The position numbers and the translations under genes were made by a program. A DNA stretch of 64,000 nt from Platycnemis pennipes (taxonomy: Eukaryota; Arthropoda; Insecta; Odonata; Platycnemididae). Below, in pieces: positions 11,257 to 22,408 of the stretch. The notes beneath the pieces were generated by a model that was given only the letters and a program-made list of their open reading frames with translations, was not told the DNA's origin and ran no database searches. Location: positions 124,987,544-125,051,543 of the forward strand of contig OW121852.1 of the NCBI GenBank assembly GCA_933228895.1, read 5' to 3'. Position 1 is the stretch's first letter; each line of letters opens with the position of its first letter.

Positions 11257-14200
11257 CGTTACCGTCGAGTCCTGCACTCGTTGATCCATCATGAGTAGAT
11301 TCTCCTTCATGGCCAGGGTTTTGCGTGGTTGTGTCTCGTCTGGTAGTTGTAGGGGTGGGTCCGCCTCCGGCTGTGTCACGTCGATTGCGTGAATTTCCCT
11401 CCCCTCCTCCATTTCGGGCCTCTCGGGTGGTTGTCGTGTGCGTGCCTTCACTGTCGACTCCTGCACTCGTTATTGCAGCATGAGTAGATTCTCCCTCAAG
11501 CCCTGAAGTGTCTCGTGTTGTAGTTGTAGGGGTGGGTCCGCCTCCAGCTGTGTCACGTCGATTGCGTGAATTTCCCTCCCCTCCTCCATTTCGGGCCTCT
11601 CGGGTGGTTGTCGTGTGCGTGCCTTCACTGTCGACTCCTGCACTCGTTATTGCAGCATGAGTAGATTCTCCCTCAAGCCCTGAAGTGTCTCGTGTTGTAG
11701 TTGTAGGGGTGGGTCCGCCTCCAGCTGTGTCACGTCGATTGCGTGAATTTCCCTCCCCTCCTCCATTTCGGGCCTCTCGGGTGGTTGTCGTGTGCGTGCC
11801 TTCACTGTCGACTCCTGCACTCGTTATTCCAGCATGAGTTGATTCTCCTTCAAGCCCTGAAGTGTCTCGTGTTGTAGTTGTATGGGTGGGTCCGCCTCCA
11901 GCTGTGTCACGTCGATTGCGTGAATTTCCCTCCCCTCCTCCATTTCGGGCCTCTCGGGTGGTTGTCGTGTGCGTGCCTTCACTGTCGACTCCTGCACTCG
12001 TTATTCCAGCATGAGTTGATTCTCCCTCAAGCCCTGAAGTGTCTCGTGTTGTAGTTGTAGGGGTGGGTCCGCCTCCAGCTGTGTCACGTCGATTGCGTGA
12101 ATTTCCCTCCCCTCCTCCATTTCGGGCCTCTCGGGTGGTTGTCGTGTGCGTGCCTTCACTGTCGACTCCTGCACTCGTTATTCCAGCATGAGTTGATTCT
12201 CCTTCAAGCCCTGAAGTGTCTCGTGTTGTAGTTGTATGGGTGGGTCCGCCTGCAGCTGTGTCACGTCGATTGCGTGAATTTCCCTCCCCTCCTCCATTTC
12301 GGGCCTCTCGGGTGGTTGTCGTGTGCGTGCCTTCACTGTCGACTCCTGCACTCGTTATTCCAGCATGAGTTGATTCTCCCTCAAGCCCTGAAGTGTCTCG
12401 TGTTGTAGTTCTAGGGGTGGGTCCGCCATCAGCTGTGTCACGTCGATTGCGTGAATTTCCCTGCCCTACTCCATTTCGGGCCTCTCGGGTGGTTGTCGTG
12501 TGCGTGCCTTCACTGTCGACTCCTGCACTCGTTATTCCAGCATGAGTTGATTCTCCCTCAAGCCCTGAAGTGTCTCGTGTTGTAGTTGTAGGGGTGGGTC
12601 CGCCTCCAGCTGTGTCACGTCGATTGCGTGAATTTCCCTGCCCTACTCCATTTCGGGCCTCTCGGGTGGTTGTCGTGTGCGTGCCTTCACTGTCGACTCC
12701 TGCACTCGTTATTCCAGCATGAGTTGATTCTCCCTCAAGCCCTGAAGTGTCTCGTGTTGTAGTTGTAGGGTAAGGTCCGCCTGCAGCTGTGTCACGTCGA
12801 TTGCGTGAATTTCCCTGCCCTCCTCCATTTCGGGCCTCTCGGGTGGTTGTCGTGTGCGTGCCTTCACTGTCGACTCCTGCACTCGTTATTCCAGCATGAG
12901 TTGATTCTCCCTCAAGCCCTGAAGTGTCTCGTGTTGTAGTTGTAGGGATGGGTCCGCCTGCAGCTGTGTCACGACGATTGCGTGAATTTCCCTCCCCTCC
13001 TCCATTTCGGGCCTCTCGGGTGCTGGTCGTGAGCGTGCCTTTACTGTCGACTCCTGCACTCGTTATTCCAGCATGAGTAGATTCTCCCTCAAGCCCTGAA
13101 GTGTCTCGTGTTGTAGTTGTAGGGGTGGGTCCGCCTCCAGGTGTGTCACGTCGATTGCGTGAATTTCCCTCCCCTCCTCCATTTCGGGCCTCTCGGGTGG
13201 TTGTCGTGTGCGTGCCTTCACTGTCGACTCCTGCACTCGTTATTCCAGCATGAGTTGATTCTCCTTCAAGCCCTGAAGTGTCTCGTGTTGTAGTTCTAGG
13301 GGTGGGTCCGCCTCCAGCTGTGTCACGTCGATTGCGTGAATTTCCCTCCCCTCCTCCATTTCGGGCCTCTCGGGTGGTTGTCGTGTGCGTGCCTTCACTG
13401 TCGACTCCTGCACTCGTTATTCCAGCATGAGTTGATTCTCCTTCAAGCCCTGAAGTGTCTCGTGTTGTAGTTCTAGGGGTGGGTCCGCCTGCAGCTGTGT
13501 CACGTCGATTGCGTGAATTTCCCTCCCCTCCTCCATTTCGGGCCTCTCGGGTGGTTGTCGTGTGCGTGCCTTCACCGACGACTCCTGCACTCGTTACTCC
13601 AGCATGAGTTGATTCTCCCTCAAGCCCTGAAGTGTCTCGTGTTGTAGTTGTAGGGGTGGGTCCGCCTGCAGCTGTGTCACGTCGATTGCGTGAATTTCCC
13701 TGCCCTCCTCCATTTCGGGCCTCTCGGGTGGTTGTCGTGTGCGTGCCTTCACTGTCGACTCCTGCACTCGTTATTCCAGCATGAGTTGATTCTCCCTCAA
13801 GCCCTGAAGTGTCTCGTGTTGTAGTGGTAGGGGTAGGTCCGCCTGCAGCTGTGTCACGTCGATTGCGTGAATTTCCCTGCCCTCCTCCATTTCGGGCCTC
13901 TCGGGTGCTGGTCGTGTGCGTGCCTTCACTGTCGACTCCTGGACTCGTTATTCCAGCATGAGTTGATTCTCCCTCAAGCCCTGAAGTGTCTCGTGCTGTA
14001 GCTGTAGGGGTGGGTCCGCCTGCAGCTGTGTCACTTCGATTGCGTGAATTTCCCTGCCCTCCTCCATTTCGGGCCTCTCGGGTGCTGGTCGTGTGCGTGC
14101 CTTCACTGTCGACTCCTGCACTCGTTATTCCAGCATGAGTTGATTCTCCCTCAAGCCCTGAAGTGTCTCGTGCTGTAGCTGTAGGGGTGGGTCCGTCTGC

Positions 14201-14978
14201 AGCTGTGTCACGTCGATTGCGTGAATTTCCCTGCCCTCCTCCATTTCGGGCCTCTCGGGTGTTGGTCGTGTGCGTGCCTTCACTGTCGACTCCTGCACTC
14301 GTTATTCCAGCATGAGTTGATTCTCCCTCAAGCCCTGAAGTGTCTCGTGTTGTAGTTGTAGGGGTGGGTCCGCTTCCAGCTGTGTCACGTCGATGTCGTG
14401 AACTTCCCTCCTCTGGTTTTTGATTCTCTTCTTCAGTTGGGGGCTCCTTGGTGGTTGTAGTCAATTTTTCTTTACCCTGCTCGCCTTTGCTCAGATATAA
14501 GTCATGTTGAATCGTCTGGCCATCAGGATAGTTATTTGTATTTTCGGATGTCGCATCTTCTATCTGCTGTCGCCTGCCCGCATCATCAGCTGGAATGCAA
14601 TAACTAATTAGTCTAATGATTCTGACAGGAATATGAATCACTCCCATAGAGTGACGCAAACATTCTTACCTTTGAATATTTTTTTTTGTTTAGGTTTAAA
14701 TGCCTATACATGATGAAATTTCTATGAAATGAAAATTCTAACGCGTTTTTTATTTCATGATAGCGTTAGGGCAATAGTATCGCCCGATAATCAGCATTCA
14801 TATAGTTGTTATCCTGTACTTCTCATATTAAAAATAGCACAGCTTAAAATTATCATTGTACCTAGGGCACACTAATTAATGTTAGGAAAGTAACTAAGAC
14901 TGACTTACCTGGATGAGCGGTGGACAGTGCTGCGTAGAAGAGGAGCAGTAGGATGATGCTATAGCTGCGTGTGATCAT
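11243..14978 (-). CDS. Gene A: secreted 59-residue-repeat protein, two exons
   Basis: Exon 1 is 14978 to 14909 and encodes MITRSYSIILLLLFYAALS, a classic signal peptide, ending in CATCCAG before a GTAAG donor. The intron is 14908-14590 with acceptor TTGCATTCCAG. Exon 2 runs 14589 to 11243, in phase, for 1138 residues in total. After a polar linker of about 70 residues come 17 full repeats of 59 residues (177 bp) plus a divergent partial one. Each repeat has runs of Thr, a GLEGESTHAG segment, Gly/Asn-rich spacing and an RNRR-D motif that fits a furin site. There are no Cys in the repeats. Unit 3 has RNRS instead. Thr runs suggest mucin-like O-glycosylation, so a glue, silk or salivary protein is possible. 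The function is unknown. The native C-terminus is missing: the stop lies in satellite sequence. Gene B is its inverted paralogue. Confidence 0.8.
11257..14400. repeat. 177-bp coding tandem repeat array of gene A
   Basis: About seventeen 177-bp copies are highly similar, differing mostly by single bases. For example, CCAGCTGTGTCACGTCGATT recurs at about 11544 and 11721. Units near the 3' end (11257-12000) share variants such as Gly to Ala in the STHAG motif, which suggests recent local duplication. The unit is a multiple of three, so unequal exchange changes copy number without breaking the frame. Confidence 0.9.
14590..14908 (-). other. Intron of gene A
   Basis: This 319-bp intron has a GTAAGTCAGTCTTAG donor side and a polypyrimidine-poor TTGCATTCCAG acceptor. 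It aligns along most of its length with the 322-bp intron of gene B (22479-22800). That conservation of non-coding sequence shows the two genes are a fairly recent duplication. Confidence 0.8.
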
Positions 14979-15410
14979 TTTCGTTACACGGATGCGAGGG
15001 AAGCTCTGAGTGAGATCTCGACGGTATGAAGTGGAAGGAAGCGGAACGTGCTTTTATAGGCATTATCCATCTTGAGCACCCGGAAGTTGATCACCGCATA
15101 AGTTTTTTACGGTCGTAATATTTTCTCTGAAAATTGATTTACCTTATTATGATTGGTCGCTAGTAATCGTCATAGTTTGCGATACTTTAGAAATAGGATT
15201 TCCTGTTTTTCGATATTAACTGTTTAAAAAACTTCTTCGTTCTTGTTGTTGTGTTTGTTCTCATGCGTGGTAAAAACAAGCCTCTAGTGTCTGTTTCCGC
15301 GTTTCCTTGGATAAAAAATTGTTTGGCACTGCAATACTCGATTCTTGGAATGAAGTATTATTGATGTGGTGCAACAAGAAATTATTACACGTGGAAGTGA
15401 TTTTTAGAAA
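14979..15410 (-). promoter_or_regulatory. Gene A promoter block with TATA box
   Basis: TATAAAA lies on the minus strand at 15058-15052, about 75 bases before the ATG, and is followed by GCACGTTCCGCTTCCTTCC. The block back to about 15410 is matched, inverted, by 21985-22408 upstream of gene B. Shared parts include GGAAATCCTATTTCTAAAGT and the stretch around TAGAGGCTTGTTTTTACCAC. Shared sequence that far upstream suggests both genes kept the same core and proximal control elements. Confidence 0.75.
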
Positions 15411-16274
15411 AATTTGACCTCTTAAATTCATCATGTACCAGACGTATTACCTTAAATCACATATTTAAGATTTATTCTTTGGGCCTCCTTGCTCAATAAG
15501 CATTAATTTTTTCCATTTTTATACACTGAATAATTAAGACAACATCGGAGTAATCTAATTAAATTCCTATTTTTTCACTCGGTTTACACAGTGATGTAGG
15601 GAAGGATGTAAACGGCTACAATATATCTTACATTAAAAATGCCGTAACATTTGCTTGTTTAAATTTCAGTACATCGGTGACTGAGCTTTGCTCGATCTGG
15701 TTATTAATTTGTTTTTAATATTTTTATTATTCTGTAACGGATTTGTTTTTTCGTTTCGAAATTAAAAGAGCTGTTGTAAATACATGAAAAATAAGTGAAA
15801 ATTTTATGTTTTCATTACAGATGGGTGATTATTAAAAAATGATCAATATTTTGTGAATGATATTTGCAAGCAGCCAATAATCGCGGCCGATTAATTGCCT
15901 ATATTAGTCGATACTCGATTCTATTGCGACGAAATAAAAAACAGATATCGAGGTTATGTTCCCTGCATAAATTAATGAAACGGAAAATATGAAGAGGTAA
16001 AGTAAGTTTCCGGAACAGTTATTTCTTTGCCATTTGCAGTTTTTCTAACACCTTCCGTGGCGGTAAATATTTTTATCCCATATTTTATTTTCCCTATTTT
16101 ACGCTAAATTTTAATTTTTTCCCAGAACTTTTCTCCGCTTTTAAATGCCTCTAAGGCTCATGTAAGGCGGCCTAAGAAGATGCCTATTAGTAGGGGTCCA
16201 GGGAAATCGATTGGTCGTTATAACACGAATTACACGATAATGAGGTCATAAAACAATCGTCATCAACATCAACG
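15411..16274. other. Intergenic, unassigned
   Basis: AT-rich sequence with no recognised gene or element. A segment near 16180-16205 (CCTATTAGTAGGGGTCC) is similar, inverted, to 18150-18170 on the other side of the Helitron. It may belong to a repeat split by later insertions. Confidence 0.4.
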
Positions 16275-16765
16275 TCAACAATCCAAGGATTGGTTTGACG
16301 CAGCCCTCCACTCAATTCTTCTATCGACCAACCTCTTCATATTGACGTAGCTCCTTTTTTTTACATTCTTTACAACTAACTCCATATACCTCATTCGAGG
16401 TCTGCCTTTTCCATTCTTTCCGTTCACTTTTCCCTCGACGATTGTCTTATTCAGGATTTCGTGTCCCAAGATGTGGCCCATTAAGTTGTTCCGTCTTCTT
16501 TTCAGTGTTTTCAGTAGACATCTCTTCTCTCCCACTCTTTTTAAGACTTCTTCGTTTGTCACTCGATCGTTCCATTTTATCTTCATCATTCTTCGGTAGC
16601 ACCACATTTCAAATGTTTCCAGCCTGGACTTCTCTGCTGCTGTTACTGTCCATGCTTGGCTACCATATAGTAGAATGCTCCAGATAAATGTCCCAATGAA
16701 ATATTTCCTCACTTCCACGCTTGTATTTGCAGCTATAAGCAGAATCTTCTTCTGATTATTTTCCC
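16275..16765 (-). pseudogene. Non-LTR retrotransposon, 3' end of RT ORF (5'-truncated)
   Basis: The minus-strand frame carries the familiar C-terminal region of arthropod endonuclease-reverse transcriptase LINEs. In order it shows VRKYFIGTFIWSILLYGSQA, the FEMWCYRRMMKIKW segment, TNEEVLKRVGEKR, GHILGHE and GKGRPRMRY. The catalytic RT core is absent, so this is a 5'-truncated copy. After the stop, the minus strand continues with GTTGATGTTGATGACGAT-like short repeats, as seen at LINE tails. The frame reads on to 16838 only by chance, where the Helitron begins. Confidence 0.8.
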
Positions 16766-16857
16766 TTTTTGCTTGGAAAATTCTAATTATAGTATAACTT
16801 ATATTTAAGTACCTACAATGACTAAGTGTGATGTTCATCTATATATATAAAAATGAA

Positions 16858-16862
16858 TGTAT

Positions 16863-16900
<38 letters not shown>
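16858..16900. repeat. TG microsatellite in Helitron 5' region
   Basis: A run of alternating T and G, mostly perfect, follows the Helitron start. Its only use is as a length-polymorphic marker. Confidence 0.9.
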
Positions 16901-17480
16901 CCTTTATGCATTACTACACCATTCATCGGATCGCCATGAAACTTTGGAAAGTTGTTGAGTACATTCCCGAAAAGAGGACTACGAAATCGATATTTCAATA
17001 TCGATACTTTATCGATATAATATCGCTAAAGTATCGATAAATTGATACTTTATTGATACAAAATTGAGGTGAAATTATTTAGTTTTTTAAAAGAAATGTA
17101 TCGTTGCAATATCGATACTGTATCGAATGTATATAATGTGTTTGTCCTTTATGCATTACTACACCATTCATCGGATCGCAATGAAACTTTGGAAAGTTAT
17201 TGAGTACGCTCCGCGAAGGTTTCTACAAAATCGATAATTCAATGTCGATACTGTATCGATATAATATCGATAAAATATGGATACATCGATACATTGTTGA
17301 TACAAAATTGAGGTTAAAATATTTAGGTGTTTTTTTATCAAAGCTTTATAAAGTATCATTACAATATCGATACTGTATCGATACAATATTGATAACTTCA
17401 TGCATTACCACAACATTCATCCAATTTCCATGAAGCTTTGGTTAGTTGTTTTGTTCACTCCATGAAGGTTTGTACAATAT
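16901..17480 (+). repeat. Three ~250-bp repeats with clustered ATCGATA sites
   Basis: The phrase ATGCATTACTACACCATTCA, with variants, starts units at about 16905, 17150 and 17400. Each is followed by CATGAAACTTTGG and then an AT-rich stretch in which ATCGATA occurs repeatedly, about eleven times in all. TATCGATA is the recognition site of the insect factor DREF. Whether that is relevant here is unknown. Confidence 0.75.
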
Positions 17481-17523
17481 CGAGAATACAATATCGACAC
17501 TGGAGACGGGATGTGCATCCCAT

Positions 17524-17890
17524 TGAACTTGCAATTCATTGAAACACTCACGTGCAACATATTCAAATCATCCGGCATGGGACAAATATTTCAGAAATGC
17601 CAACTTATTGCTTGGGATGAATGCACAATGGTGCACAAAGCATCGCTCGAGGCTCTGGATCGATCATTGCAAGATTTCCGTTGAATCCTGAGACCATTTG
17701 AGAACGCATTAATATTGCTTGCACGACATTTCAGGCAAACATTACCTGTAATTCCTCGATTGACACTAGCGGATGAAATAAATGCTTGCCTGAAATATTC
17801 TACTTTGTGACGACATGTAAAGACGTTAAAATTATATACAAATATGCGTGTCCAGCTGCAAAACAATCGATCAGCTGAGATATATTGTGT
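17524..17890 (+). pseudogene. Helitron PIF1-like helicase fragment
   Basis: One frame reads through helicase motifs of the Helitron Rep-Hel protein. They include QKCQLIAWDECTMVHKASLE (Walker B WDEC), FRQTLPVIPR and LADEINACLK, and then NMRVQLQNNRSAE. There are two in-frame TGA stops, one after DFR and one where most copies have TLW before RHVKTLKL. The GDFRQ signature reads RHFRQ. The fragment is dead and covers only the middle of the helicase domain. Confidence 0.8.
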
Positions 17891-17982
17891 ACCCATAAGA
17901 ATTGTGAAATTAAACATACTATAAACGTGCGCTTTCCATTTAACCAGATTGAGCCACAGCAACGCGTGGCCGGGTCAGCTTG

Positions 17983-19387
17983 TATCTTATAAATTATTTT
18001 TTGTCCCTTGAAAGGTACAGAAAAAATATTGTGAAGATATATTTTTTCCATCTTATTTGTGCCAGAAAAAGCAATTATAAACATTAAAATATATTAAACT
18101 AATTTTGAGGATCTTAAAACTACATTTGAATTTTTATAAAACTAATTTCGTGGACCCCTACCTATTAGACACTTTAAAAAAGTTTATTATGGGTTCCCTA
18201 GGCAACCATTATATGTGCCTGTAATGAACATCTGAGGTGCGTTTTCCAGCCAATGTGCTGTGTGGGATTCGAAATAAGATTTATTTGTTTTAACTGTAGG
18301 AGTCGTGAGATCAGACCTGATCAGGATTTAAAACGTCTCATTTCCTTACCCAAATTTTCAGATCCGAATCGAGGGGTCAGAAGGGTGTTTAGCATGACAC
18401 TCCCGCAGGGGGGGATTCAGCATCAAATATGGGAGGGGGTTGTCATGACCTGGGTCCGGAGAGTATGGAATATCCCCAATCTCCCCCTCCCCCCCGGGAG
18501 AGAGGGGAGTTCTCCCGTGTCAATTTTTTTAAATACCCATTTTTTACGCATATTGGAGCCTAAAATTTCATTTGTATTTTTAACAACAGATGAAGTTGCA
18601 CAACTTCAGACCTTTAAGAAGTTTAACATTGGAGAAGAAATAAAAAGCAAACTTGTAAGTTAAAAATAATTATAAAATATTGTTTCATACAACAGAAAAT
18701 GTGAAAAAATTTCATTGGAAAAGGTTTACAGTGATGATAAGCACATACATAAAAGTTAAACTCTATCTGTTTAATTAAGGGCTTACTAAAAAGTTGGAGT
18801 CGGGTGCTAATATTGCTGTACGGTATCATCAGTATCATGAAACAAAAGAATTTATATAAAGCCAACTCATGATCAGTTTTTCAAATTACGAAAGTGGGAA
18901 AATCTAGAAAATAATTGCAAGCAAAAATGTTAAAAAAACCGACAGCTGAGGTCATTTGCGCCATTTAGGATAGGTCGGTAATTGGGTAATGGTAGGAGTT
19001 TTCAGATAACGGAAGAAGGGTGGAGAGAAACCCGGTGTCGGCATTAGCCTACTCTAAACGAAAGGCGCCAGTGGGAACCACCCATCCGTGGTCACCTTTT
19101 TCTCCTAAGAGATTATCAAACTTTTTAAGGGGTTCCTTAACTAATTTCCTAAGTGGAGTCACGTTGTGGTGGACACTTTCTAAGCCAGATAAAAAATTAC
19201 ACAATATTTGCAGTACAGCCCCCTGTCTTTATGAGACAGCAAAAGCCAGTGGAACTTGTCAAGATGTGCTCTCTGTGCATATTTTTTGTAGGCTTTCCTT
19301 TCTTCATTACTTCGTTATGAGGGAACTGGTAGTCTAAAGAAGGAGTCCACGGTTTCTGCGACAACGTAGCCTTCCCCACGGAGCATC
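17983..19387. other. Unassigned spacer between genes A and B
   Basis: No recognised gene. Two open frames (18253-18663 and 19020-19337, plus) have no family resemblance. The region around 18395-18515 contains runs of G and of C. The segment near 19030-19090 (AAACCCGGTGTCGGCATTAG) looks like a dispersed repeat, but I cannot classify it. Confidence 0.4.
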
Positions 19388-19600
19388 ATGATATCGGCCC
19401 AATATCATTTTTACACCGTCACATATCACTTATTGGTCAATCCGATATTGGCTACCGATATCGGCAAATGTCAAAAGTGATAACATTTGCCATTAAAAAA
19501 ATGACATTTACTGACGCAATTGGGCCGATATTAATTTAATGATAAAAATACATATGTCACCATAATGATAACCATAAAAATGATATTGGGCCGACGTAGG
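19388..19600. mobile_element. MITE-like inverted repeat with GGCCCAATATCATTTTTA ends
   Basis: TCGGCCCAATATCATTTTTA at about 19395 is repeated inverted as TAAAAATGATATTGGGCCGA near 19576-19595. Further copies of the ATGATATTGGG motif follow to about 19650. A related segment occurs at 20725-20750. No coding potential is present, and the target duplication could not be fixed. Confidence 0.6.
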
Positions 19601-19984
19601 TATATTTGATATTACCATGGACTGATTTTTCATTAACATGATATTGGGATGATTTAATAAGTAAGATAGATAAAATGTATCCTGGATAAACATGTTACAA
19701 ATATTTATAATAAGGGATGGTCGTATAATAAAATTGCGATAGAAAAAGAAATTGCGAGAGTTAGTTTCGATCTAAGATTGTTCACATTGAGAACCCTGCA
19801 TTTTATCCCTGACCCAACTCTCCTTATTAATAAAAGGGTAATTTTAAGCGTTTATGATACTAATAAGACACCTACTTTACTCGTAACCGAACTTCCCTTA
19901 CTGAAAGATGCGTAATTTTAAGCGTTATCATTGTATTTGATATTTCAAAATCGTTTTCTGTTGAGGTTATTGAAGTTATAATCC

Positions 19985-20090
19985 AATGTGGGGGTTTCAC
20001 ATTAAATGCCAAGCGAAAAAATTCACCTGGACCGGGAATAGAACCACTGACCTTTGGCTGCTCAGACCATTACCTACGCTACCCAGGATC
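19985..20090 (-). mobile_element. tRNA-derived SINE-like sequence
   Basis: On the minus strand, TAGCGTAGG (20081-20073) fits an A box and GGTTCTATTCC (20045-20035) fits a B box of an RNA polymerase III promoter. They are spaced about as in a tRNA gene. The upstream part does not pair into a convincing acceptor stem, so a functional tRNA is unlikely. A SINE head is the simpler reading. Confidence 0.5.
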
Positions 20091-20599
20091 CCTAATTCGC
20101 ATGGCAATTTTACCGAATTTCAAGGTACTAGATATTGAGCCCTCGCGGTCCATCAAGGATGGCAATGCAAGGGAGAAAGGAATTCAAAGACGCCACGGCC
20201 AAAGGTGAACCCCATCCAGCGCTAATCCCGCCCTTGGCGGTAAATGTAGGATATTCCAAGCCTACCGCATGAACGGCAATTTGTAAGCAAACATCGAATC
20301 CTTACTAATTCTGAAGATTCAAGCGATATGGAGTGGAAGCGAAACATGATAACACGGGCTCGTGCTTTTTCTTTCTGTGTTATCGTATCCTTAAATAGGC
20401 ATATTTCTTATTTTATATGTAGGCCTCCAAATGGTTTCTGATGTTCTGACCAATCACAAAATTTTGACTTTCCTCTCTCTGACGTCGGGGGAAAAATGTG
20501 AATAGGTACTCAAAATTGTAAAATCCAGCGACCAGAAAAATATCATCATTTTTATACCCTTTATTAGTCAGCTCAGCTGACATCATATTTGCATCGGAA

Positions 20600-20770
20600 A
20601 ACAATATCTATTAATTATCAATTTAAGATACGATCGACGATATGAATTTTACATCGTAGATATGTATCATTTGTGTCATTTTTATATCGTAATTATCATC
20701 CGATGTTAAAACGACATTGGTTACGTCATAATGACATTGGGCCGACGTATAACTGCCATACGATGCTGCT
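20600..20770. repeat. Second MITE-like fragment related to 19388-19600
   Basis: ATAATGACATTGGGCCGACG at about 20726 matches the terminal motif at 19580-19600. The preceding bases repeat TCATTTTTATATCG-type modules. It may be the far end of a larger element that starts near 19390, or a separate copy. Confidence 0.45.
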
Positions 20771-21102
20771 TGGGTCTTATAGTCTTCCTCTCATCCTCCC
20801 TATTTTTTCTTTTTCCTCGCCGATGAAACATTTCAGGGGGAGGTCTAACCCCCCTGGTTACGAGCCTGGTGCGACCCTGCTATTCTATATTATATCATAT
20901 ATTGGCTATTCCTACTATTCAATGGTGGGTGAAGACTCACTTCTCCGTCAGTCGAGCTCCACGAGCTTATCACGAGACATCGGAAACTGCCGAACATTGC
21001 CGAAAGCACTGAGGCACTTCCGACTATGCGGGCTCTATAGCTGTGTCCCAATGCACCAGATAAATACCATTCCAGAATTAGGAAGGACGCCATCTTGGGA
21101 GG

Positions 21103-21690
21103 GTGTCCCAACTCGTTAGGCATCATAAGGGAGCGGATTGAGGTATTTCAGCCGCCAGATTTGGGCATCGACGCGTGCATTCTTTTCCCATAATTTAAAG
21201 CATTCAATGCGAGAGCAGTGGACTCGATGAAGATGGCTACCAACGAGGGAAAATATTTCGGCTGAAAGTTTGTTGGTATTTTTATAATTAGTCGTGTTGA
21301 TTCGTTTGTCACAATAAAATATCGTTATTGGGAGTAGTGACATGACAGAGAGATTCATTCACAAGTAGGAGATGGCCGAATTGTTCTACATGAAAATAAA
21401 TGTATTATCTAAATTACGGAAAATATGACAAGATGCTAATCTACGGTACCCTAAACTCAAATTAAATTCTGTCTATACACAATGGCATGGGAAAGTTAAC
21501 AATATAGATTGTGTAAGATTTTGTACATCATTTGTCGTCCCTTTCACATTCTCATGTTTTTCATCGGTTTCGATCCCAGCAGATAGCAATACCTGGTTAA
21601 GGATATCCCAATTTATGCTCCCTTTGGGTTAGCCAGCTAAATGTTAGGCACCCAAATCCATTCTCCCGAATGCCTAACGAGTTGGGACAC
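21103..21690. mobile_element. 588-bp MITE with 21-bp perfect inverted ends
   Basis: GTGTCCCAACTCGTTAGGCA at 21103 is matched exactly, inverted, at the end of the segment (21670-21690); the match is 21 bases. A third partial copy, GTGTCCCAATG, lies at 21044. No target duplication is evident outside the ends, so the true boundary may differ. There is no coding content. Confidence 0.6.
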
Positions 21691-21984
21691 AGTCTATTTT
21701 ATTTTTGAGCTTGTGTTTTACAGTAGGGAGTGCTACGCTCTACGATAAATACAACTCCAACTTCTCTCACGTTTGGGACTTGTAGCCAGGCATTTGCATA
21801 TACACTCCCTTTGCTCCTTTTCAAGGATACAAAAAGTATGAAACTAATAAAAATTAAATATTTTTGATAAAATTTGGGGGGGGGGAGGGTCATGACCCCT
21901 GTGAACCTGATTTTTTGATTACTGCTCCTAAGGTGGAGCGCTCCTATACTATTCGCGTTTCCGGTGATAAAAAATTTTTTTTAA

Positions 21985-22408
21985 ATCACTTCCCACGTGG
22001 AATAATTTCTTGTTGCACCGAATCAATATGACTTAATACCATGAAACGAGTATTCGAGCGGCAAACAATTTTTTATCACAGGAAACGTGGAAACAAACAC
22101 TAGAGGCTTGTTTTTACCACTCATAAGAACAAACACAACAACAAGAACGAGGAAGTTTTTTAAACAGTTCATATCAAAAAACAGGAAATCCTATTTCTAA
22201 AGTATCGCAAGCAATGACGATTACTAGCGAACAATCATAATAAGGTACATCAATTTTCAGAGAAATATTTACGACCGTATTAAACTTATGCGGTGATCAA
22301 CTTCCGGGTGCTCAAGATGGATAATGCCTATAAAAGCAAGATCCGCTTCCTTCCACTTCATACCGTCGAGATCTTCCTCGGAGCTTCCCTCGCATCCGTG
22401 TAACGACA
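21985..22408 (+). promoter_or_regulatory. Gene B promoter block with TATA box
   Basis: TATAAAA is at 22329-22335, about 74 bases before the ATG, in the context GCCTATAAAAGCAAG. The whole block is the inverted counterpart of 14979-15410 upstream of gene A. The conserved 5' leader includes CTTCATACCGTCGAGATC, likely just downstream of the transcription start. Confidence 0.75.

Larger units (their letters stand above)
16838..17982 (+). mobile_element. Helitron, internally deleted
   Basis: The 5' end is TCTATATATATAAAAATGAA, the usual start of animal Helitrons, preceded by A. The interior keeps a piece of PIF1-like helicase (17524-17890). Near the 3' end there is a GCCAC...GTGGC hairpin (17953-17970), followed by CGGGTCAGCTTG, where intact copies would end in CTAG/CTRR. 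The Rep (HUH nuclease) region is missing. A GT microsatellite (16866-16897) and three repeats rich in ATCGATA lie behind the 5' end. It is non-autonomous and decayed. Confidence 0.75.

Noticed and set aside
14590..14659. Upstream ATG at 14659 as the start of gene A
   Set aside because: These codons are the 3' end of the intron. The paralogue, the splice acceptor and the signal-peptide exon at 14978-14909 show the real start.
16275..16838. Full frame from 16838 as the LINE protein start
   Set aside because: The first ~25 codons are unrelated sequence that only happens to be open next to the Helitron boundary. Homology begins near 16760.
18253..18663. 136-codon plus-strand ORF as a gene
   Set aside because: No recognisable domain. 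It crosses low-complexity C and G runs and sits in transposon-rich spacer.
20035..20081. Functional tRNA gene
   Set aside because: A and B boxes are present, but acceptor and anticodon stems do not pair convincingly, so it was called SINE-like instead.
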